Source of the DNA: Lanius collurio
Lineage: Eukaryota > Chordata > Aves > Passeriformes > Laniidae
Reading direction: 5' to 3'
DNA length: 64,000 nucleotides
Assembly (NCBI GenBank): GCA_020086605.1
Contig: JACBWW010000021.1
Coordinates: 8,547,196-8,611,195, forward strand
Shown piece by piece: positions 54,301 to 63,300 of the stretch (within the stretch, counting starts at the first letter, position 1; every line of letters begins with the position of its first letter). The notes beneath the pieces were generated by a model. That model was given only the letters and a program-made list of their open reading frames with translations. It did not search any database and was not told where the DNA came from. A program made the translations under genes and the position numbers.

Positions 54301-57300
54301 TTACCAGCAGAGACTTCAGCGTCAAGTATGTTAAATGTTTTATGTGCTCCACACGATATAAAAAGTTCATGCCACTTTACATCGAGCTGCATTAACAGTG
54401 TCCACGAAGCCAGCTTGTTGGCCTTTTTTCAGATTGGAAAAATATGAGGTGTCCATGCGACATAAGCGACGGACAAGCAGCGGTCACTGGCACGGGAATC
54501 ATCGTGCACAACGCTCCCTCTAGTGACGGACAGGGGCAGCCCGGGGCTTTGCTGGGCTTTGGGCAAGCTCAACGGAGTGAAAATCTGTGGACAGAGTGAG
54601 CCACTGGAGGAAAAGGGCTGGAAAGCTGAATCCTGACAGCCAATGCTTTTACCATCAGTCATGCTCCCCTAGAAGGACGGCCCAGCCTGCCCTTGGCTCC
54701 TGGTGTGGGGCTCTCTCCAAGGCTCAGCAAGGGGCTGTGTGAGGGCAATGCCTCAGACTTCTCCCCAAACCAGCCCTGGGCAGGAGGCAAGGGAGGCTGC
54801 ACGTGCCAGAATTAGCACAAACTGTGTCCCCTGGGGTCTAACTGGGGTGTTCACTTTCAGTCACTGTATCTGTATTACCCCCAAATGCTGACCAAGGCTG
54901 CTCTCCAGGGAGCTGAGAGCCTGGGGAGCTTCTCTCCAATGCTTCTGTGCCTGGGGTAGAATTAGTGACTGTCAGCTGGCTGTGGTTCTTCATGACTGAA
55001 ATTCTGGAGATCTCTAGTCCTTTTAAATTGCCTCTTCTCTCTAATTTCTCCATTTTCACTGCCTTTCGGGGGCCTCTAGAAGGACACAACAGTAGTGGCA
55101 GACCAACTTCCTTCAAACCTGCTGCCACAGCATGCAAAAGGGTATGAGCTGACACCTGAGGGAAGGGACTGCAGCACCCAGATTAAGGTGCCTCGGCCAG
55201 CTTGTGAAGTGGAAAAGCTGACTAGAGTCTTACCCGAATTATCCCACCCAGAGGGGGCCAGGTGTCTTCAGGAGAAGCAAACTAGGGAGAGGCAAACTAG
55301 TCTAGAGAACTAAGACATGGCTTGGTGGGTTCTTTAGGCAGCAAGAGCCAGGAAAGTTGAGGAGGTTTGTGTTTCTCTTAACATCACATTTCTGGAGTAC
55401 ACAATGGTATTAAGGACTGAGCTGCTCCCAGTCTTGAGATTCCTTAAAAAACATGCAAAGGCCAGTGATAAACTACACTGCAACTACAGTGATAAATGAC
55501 TGTCCATGAGATGTGCTTTTAAGTCACAGCCCTCCTCTGCTGTCTGCTTTTCCCAGGGAGAAGGGCATTCATTGCTGTTCCTACATAAAAATAATACATT
55601 TTCTGTAGGAACTTGGTACTGCCCATTTCTTCCCTTTCCCACATCTGCTTTTGGAGAGGGCTGGAACACAAGCACAGCCCTGGTCACCAGCACAAACTTT
55701 GCAACCAGGCTCCTCTAGACATGGGGTTCACCTTCTATTTGCTCAACACATTTGGGGCACTGAAAAGGCTTGATAATTATTTCTTTTATGAATATAACAG
55801 ATAAGAATTGACACTATTTAGGGCAGCGAAGGCTCACTAACTTTGAAAACATGAGCAAAGATTGCATTGACCCTGTCCTGGTGCCTTTGCACCCCTCAGC
55901 AACCCCTGAGCAGCAGCACCCAAGAAATGTGCCCTGGAAGCACCATCTAGTGTTTAATATCTGTCAGGGTGGCTCCCACCCCCTGGGATGATTCTCAATG
56001 CATTCAGAAAAAAGAAGTTTCAGAGACAATAGTCCATAAGATTCACTCTGTTTCAGGAGAAATGCCAATTGGAAACAAATGGCCACCAGAGAGCAAAGCC
56101 AAATGTGCAGGGATCACTGGAAAGAGCTGAGGGAGTTCAACCCTCTTGTTACAGCAGAAGTAAAAGGCACCTTTGCAGCAGATCCTGAGATCAGGACTGG
56201 ACATGGATATCAACCATCACTTCTGCATCCTTCCTGCAGAGGCGAGCAGGGAAAAGCATGGAACTTCTGCACAGATTCACCTCTGTTTCTTTCTCCACGA
56301 CCCTGTGTTCCACAGTCTTGCAGAGAAGCTTGGAGGAAACCCCAAGTTCTGCTTGGGTTCATGTCAACAGCATGTGAAAGCAGAAATTCTGAAGAATTTT
56401 GACATAAACCCATGGGTCTGTGGTGTCCACAGGAAAGAATTATTCAATCTACAACCTTTAAGATTACAGAGGTCCCAAGTAACATTTATGTGTTTAGAGC
56501 ATTTATATGTGCTATTTTCAGAACAGAAAGACTAACTTATAATTACACAACACTGGTGTGTGTTTTTTTAAGAAAAAGCACAACTATTTTGAGTGTGCTT
56601 GAGTACATCAGTATTTCAATGCCTGGAAACTGAAGCTACAATGCAGGGCTTGTCTTCCAAACTGTGCTCCCAAATTCTGCAAGCCACAGCCAGCCAGAGA
56701 GTTCTCAGAAGACCTGTGTCAGAAACTAGGTATCATATCTCACTGGATGAGGGCCTGAATGTGGTGATTCAGGGGGTGACAGCCTGCTCAGGGGCTCAGT
56801 GCAATTGCACCAGTTCAAACCAGCATGTAGGCTCCTACCTTAACCAGGCAGCCAGTTCAAGGTCTGAGTCAGTATAAGGAAAAATAATGTGTGAACTATG
56901 AAGAAATGACACTTACTTCAAGCTGGAAGAGTCCTGCCGGAACTTCTTTCAGTAAGTTCTCAGAAAAATCCACTTCTCTCAGGTGATTTTTCCAGAAAAC
57001 AGTCAATGCATCAGGCAGGTATTCCAGTGCATTTCTAGATGCCTTACAACATTTCTGGAAAACATAAACCACCCCCACCCCCAATCAGCTGTCATATGTC
57101 AAAAGCTTTAATAAATTAATTCTAGGTGGTCTCTTTAGATATCTTGATCTGGATAAATTATTGGGCATGCAGACACAGAGCTTGCTAAGGAGATGCACTC
57201 AATTGCTGGTCAAATTCCCTGGTGGGCAAAAAGTATTCCAAAAATTATTTTGAAAATCACCCATCCCCATTTGCTTTTCAACCACACACAAACACTTCTC

Positions 57301-60300
57301 AGAAAGACTGGATCTGAAATCCATAAACCAAATTTGGCAGGGACACTCCTACAGAAACACAACAGCCTTTTAAGCATCTGACAACTTTTTAAGCATCACA
57401 GTCAATTTTTTTTGCATTGTTTCAACAGCTTTTTCAGCCTCTGACTTCACCAGAGCAGTTCAACTTACCAGGGGGCAGGCCCAGGGATCTGGAAACATTT
57501 TCAGCTGATTTCTGGAAACATTCAGTATGTTTAGGGACTTGAAGCAGTATAGAAAAACCGTTGGAAGTTCCACCAACCTGTTGTCAGAGACATCAAACTC
57601 CTGCAGCTTCCTTAAACCAATCCAATTAGTTGCTAGAAAACATGAAACATTGTGGACTTGGTATAAGCATGGAAGCTTTTAAGCCATTTAAGCCATCATT
57701 TTAACATTTTTGGGTTCTTTTCTACAACTCAGCCTTGAAAGGTAAGCCAAACACTGGACTGTACGTACTGTTTTCCTCATCAAATAACTTCTCCATATAG
57801 TTTTTGGAAGCGATGAGTTTTTTAAGGTTTTTAAGATGTAGGAATCCAGTAGGGAGAGTGGAGAGCCTGTTGCTGGATACATCGACCTCAAGTAACCTGT
57901 GAGTACAGAAAAATCTCAGTCAGGCATCAGTAGAACACTAGCAAAGCTTCCTGTTGCCACACACATCTGTTTTACCAGGACAGCTTTAGTTCTGAATGAA
58001 AGCAGCTGAAATGCGCCTCACAAGGCAAAGCACAAAACCCTAATTAGAAAATTAACCCTTGCAGGGAGCAGAGAGAGGTGGTCTGGATAGAGAGCAGATC
58101 AAATTATTGGTATCAGCCAGTAAATGTCACTTTGAGCCAGCTTAGAGGAATGGGGCTCATTAGAGCTGGAGAAAAGCAGAGGCACCACTCAGGAATAAAA
58201 GTCCCCACAACTGTCCTGACAACAAACTTGGAAACACTGAGAACACAGAGGGGCAAATCCTAAGTTAAACCTTGCAGCAGACAGAAAACAGACCCAGCAG
58301 CTCCTGCACTGGGCTCTCCCCTTACACAGCCTCCCTCAAGCCCAGGGACTGGTTTGAGCCTGCTCTCCCTGCAGGCTCAGCTTTGTGTGGTGCTCGTACC
58401 TTGTACAAATGATCTCATCAGAGGACTGCACACTGGGTAACTCCGTCAGCTGATTGTCAGCCAGGCTGAGCTTCCGGAGGTTTATCAGGCCCCATGGGAT
58501 CACGGATGGAAGGGACACCAGGCAGTTGGCAGAGAGATCAAGCTCAGTTATCTGACAGGAGATATCAATCAGCCAGTCTAGATCCACCCAGGGCAGTTTG
58601 AGGTTTGACCAGTTCACACACAAAGCCTGCATAAGTCAAAGAGAGAAGAGAAAACCACATTAGTGAAATCCCAGTTGCTCTCAGCCTGTGATACACTACT
58701 GGGAATTTGGCAGAGCAGAGCACAGGCCATAAACATTTTGCTCACTTTCCAATCTGCTTCTAGGAATTAAACTGACTCAGAGATGAAATCATGCCTGGAT
58801 ATCAGCAGCCCCTGCTGTATCTGCTCCATGATCTCAGTCCAAAGACCATGAGCAAGCTCAAGCAGGGAACCTGGACTTCTTCACCAGTCCGCATTTATTC
58901 AGGGTCCAGTTCAGACAGAAGAAAATGCAAACACATAGAGATCATCAATGCAAGGAAACAACCCAAGGCTTCATTTTCAAAATCACCTCATTGTATTCCA
59001 ATCCTTGTCCTGAAATGCACATTTTAAAAATTGCATTCCCAAAACGTTTCCATAAATTTGGGGTTTTTTTGACATAATTCAGCCCAAAACAGCCTCAATG
59101 GAATGATGCTTAATTCTCCACTAGGAGGCAGCAAGAACCCAACAGCAAATTTAATTTGCTTTCCAATGCCCAGGATTTAGCTCTTAGGACTTTAACCCCC
59201 AAATTTAGAATTAAAAGGAATATTTTTAGGGAAGGGAGAAAAAGAAAAGGGATACAAAGGCCTGTCTCAAATGCTTATTTGAGACTCAGAACTGGTCATG
59301 CAGATCAGACAGTTCAAATGTTCAGGAGAATGGAACAAAGGGTAAGTACAAACAGATGCACTTCTTAGATATTGACAGTAGTTGTACTTGGTGTAAACAA
59401 TGTGCTTTTCAAACCTTCACTTGTGATGCCTCAGGACAGCCCTGCAAATATGAATGGAAATATTATGCCCATTGTGTCACTGGGGAAACCAAGGCACAGA
59501 GCACCAGCTGTTCGTTTAAAGCTACATCCACTGCCATGCCACAAGGCACCCCTATAAAACACAGCGAGCCAGCAGCAACAAGAAATCAAATTAAGCAGTC
59601 TCCACTGCTACTGCAAAATGCACAGCACCCAATGGGAGCTGCACTGCAAAGCTTTCACTCTCACGCCAAGCATACCCTGCTTTACTGATACATTTGCCAA
59701 GTCTGCATATTTAACAGCTTCCTGCTTAGAAACTTTTGCTTTAAATTCAGTATGCAGCTTTAAATTCAGTATGCAGCTTTCTGTACTTTTCTCACCTGTA
59801 ACACGTACCACAAATCCCTGGGCTTAGGAAAAAAAGTATTTGTCCTTGAGTGCACCAACCAATGCAGTAATAATACAACCTTACAGCCTTCTTTTAGGGG
59901 GTGCAAGCAGGACTTTGTGTCTGTGCTGCTCCTCTTTGCAGACTGATAACCCATCTCTATTTTGCATTTAGACTGCAGTGTACATTTCCCTCAAAAATGC
60001 AGAGGCATGGCCTCAGGATATTTAATGTGATAAGAAGATACCTGTAGAATGCAGATAATGACTTCTCAAACCACAGACAAGATTGTGAAATCCAGCACCT
60101 GCTATCAGCGCTGCAGGGCTGGTGCCCTGTATCCAAGGCAGCTTTTTGAATCCCAGCAATTAGAGCTCTCCTTCCCACTCAGTCCTCCTTCTCAGCCAGA
60201 GACAAGGACTGACAGTGTCTGCAAACTGGAGGACCAGCCAAGTCCCTATACCTGACTCAGGGACAGTAGAAAAAATTCATCTGGTACCAGTAACCTGATG

Positions 60301-63300
60301 TCTGTAGAGTTGCCTTGGGGGTTCTGTTGGTTCAGGACACTGCAGTGGAAATGTTAATTAAGTGAAAGAAATCCTGACTGCAGTACCACAAAGAGAGGGG
60401 ATTTCCTGCCCAGCATCATCACCTCCACTATTTTCCCAGAAAAGCTGTTTCTTTGATGCCAAAGGTCTGTGATGCCAAACTCACAGAGTCCAGTGCTCAG
60501 CCCAGCCCTTCTCTGTTTGGGGCTGGTGGTGAGCTCTGTGCTCAAACCAGAGACAGAGTTCAGAGGATGTAAAGCTCAGGGCAAGGCCTGACTGCAGGCA
60601 GCTCACTTCTTTTCAGAAGGCCAAGGAAAGCCTCTGTAGACTCTCCTCTCCTGCCAAGACAAGAATTTCTCAATACAAGCCTTGAAGACTAAATTGAAAT
60701 CTTCTACTGCAGCGATGTCAGGGATGCACTAAGGCAAAGGACTGGAAATTGTGCAGGAGCAAGAAACCCTGCTGCTCTTGGGCAAAGGATCAACTATAAA
60801 TATGAAAAATATTTACTTAAATCTGAGGCTGTCTGGTAAGGTGATTAAAAAAGGCTGTTTTGCATTTCTCCTAAATGACGTGATGTGCTTCATCAGAACC
60901 TCGCTCCTGCTGTAGATGGGATAATCTGAGGACAGGGATCTACTCCCTCCATCAACAACCCTGCTCTGAATCTTGTGGGGGACTGCTGCAGATCTGTGTG
61001 CTGATGGTGATATAAGTGAGATTACCAGGCTAAAGAAATGAGAGGAGGATCCCACACACATACATACATTTGTATGCTTGAATATAAAATTATTGGTAAA
61101 ATATTTTCTAGGGAAAATACGACAGACAAAGCTCTCCTCTGGCCTGTAATGGAAAAATTAAATATATCTCACACTGCACATGCTGGAAAGTTACATTTAT
61201 CTCCATGCCGACTACATCTATTGAAGTTTGGAGTCTGTGCCCAGCCACTTCACTGCAAAGGCTCTCTTTGGCATTTGTTACCTGTTCCTGTAAAAATGGA
61301 CCACTTCCTCTCTTTAGCAAAACTGTGGTTTGCTGTGGGTATAAATTTATGCCAGGAAAAAACAAAAAAAAGAGAAACAGATATTAGAAAAATGAGATGT
61401 AACTCCTCTTGCCTGCGAAAGAGCAGCTCTGCTGGGTGCAAGGGCTGTCTGGAAGGTGTGGCAGCCAAAACCAGTTCTCAAGCACATTTTATGCATAGCT
61501 CTACATTCACTACTGGGAAATCCACTGGAGCTCAGCTGTGCTCAAGTGTTTCCACTCAGAGATAGCACAGAAAGGACAAACCCTTTTGAAGATCTGGGCT
61601 CACTCTGCAATGATCACTGCTTGGTTTGCCCTCCCTGTCCAAGGGGAGAACTTTCTGACATCCAGCTGGCTCACATCCCAGTCTCCACAAACCCCAGTTT
61701 TGCTTCCTCCCAGTGTAAAATCCATCTCAGGATGAACCCTCTGGGATAAGGAGAAAGCACCAAGGCAGTTTGTTTGCAGCTGCCACAAAATTGTGTTTTA
61801 AAAAGTTATCAGGGTGTGTGAGTGTCACTTCCCAAAAATCTCAGCTCTGCAGACAAACTAGGACAGACCTTCCCGAATTTGTCCCAGTCTGCCAAAATGA
61901 ATTCAAAGAGAAAGCATTAAATAAGCAAACATATTAAAAATAAACAGCTACTAGGAGAATCAAGGTCCAAGTTTCTGTGTTTTTCTCTGCTTTTTTTTCT
62001 TTTTAAACCAGGCTCTCCTGGCAATTAGCTGATGTTTTAAGACTGTTCTCTTCTTCTTTGCTCAGGGTGTGACAACAGCAAAGCTGAGTCATTTTACAGC
62101 AGCTAAGTTAAATATTGCCAGCAAATTCACATGGAAAACAGACCTCTTCCCTGTGATTCAAACATTTATTCCAAGATTTTTCAAGCTGAATTACCCAGTT
62201 TCTTCTGAAAGACATTTTATCAACTCTTATCCACATCTAGGATTCAGCTTCCTTTTTTTTTATTTGTCAACAAAATTAAGAGTAACACAAGGACAGCTCT
62301 AAATCTACTGATTGAACCTAAAGAAGTCAAGCTCACTTATGTGGTCTAACACTCAGGGTATCAACAGGAACCCAGTGAGAGGGTTCTGGCAGAAAAACAG
62401 AGAATGGAGAAGTTTGTAAAACTGCTACAACCTCTCTCCTTATTTTTACTTAACACCAAAGCAGAACCAACAGCCTACTATGCTACAAGCTGCACAGACA
62501 GATACTCAACTGGACTGATGAGGGACATCTTTTCACTGCAAAATTTGTGTGACCTGATGAAAACTGTAAGCACTGAAAGCTCACGGACCTGATGCTCCTA
62601 TTCAGTGTGGGTTAAACTACATATTGAGGGGAAAAAATTAAAAATGCCTGGCAGTAAACTGCTGGAGAACAGAATAAATAATACAAAACACTGTGTGCTT
62701 CCCTATAAAGCAGTAACAATAACAGTGTGAGCACTTTTTTTACTGCTAAGGATTGAAGTAGGGAAGATACTCAGCAGATCATTGCTCTGCTCATGTTTCT
62801 TGTTAACAAAAAGCCACCCAAGCCCATTTTTACTTGAACTATCTGACACAGAAGGGTTCCCATGCTCAGTTCCATGCCACACCAACACCTGGGGACACCA
62901 CAGAGCTTGTGGCATCACTCTGCAACCAGGGGCCTCCACAAAAACCTAAAGGAAGTGATGATCCAGGGGCCACAGAGAAAATCTGTGCTAGAAGCAGACC
63001 AGCTTCTTCTCTGGAAGACTTTGGGCTCAAAAAGTTGGTATTTCCTCTCCCCAGTGAAGCCTGGTCCCCAGTACAGCCTGGCTCACACATGTTTAAATTG
63101 CCCCACAGAAGCTGATGCTGTGTCTTGCACAGTGACACCATTCAAAGCTCTGATGTTTTACACCTTGTAATTCAGCATCAAAGCCAGTTGCACAGTTTGT
63201 CTCCAAAGGGGCAGCAAACCACAAGGCTCTTAGTCGAGAAGAAGAATCAGCAGCCACATGGCATGCAATGAAAATTATCAATTATTAACACGATGCCCCT

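Larger units (their letters stand above)
53351..56916 (-). other. LRRK1: LRRK1 intron between exons 5 and 6
   Basis: 3.6 kb. It contains a TG/TA-rich microsatellite (53684-53720) and a CpG-bearing patch (about 54440-54560). No exon or transposon recognised. Confidence 0.7.

Noticed and set aside
61038..61565. 175-codon + strand frame in the first long intron
   Set aside because: Its composition looks random, with no domain and no splice context. It is probably chance.
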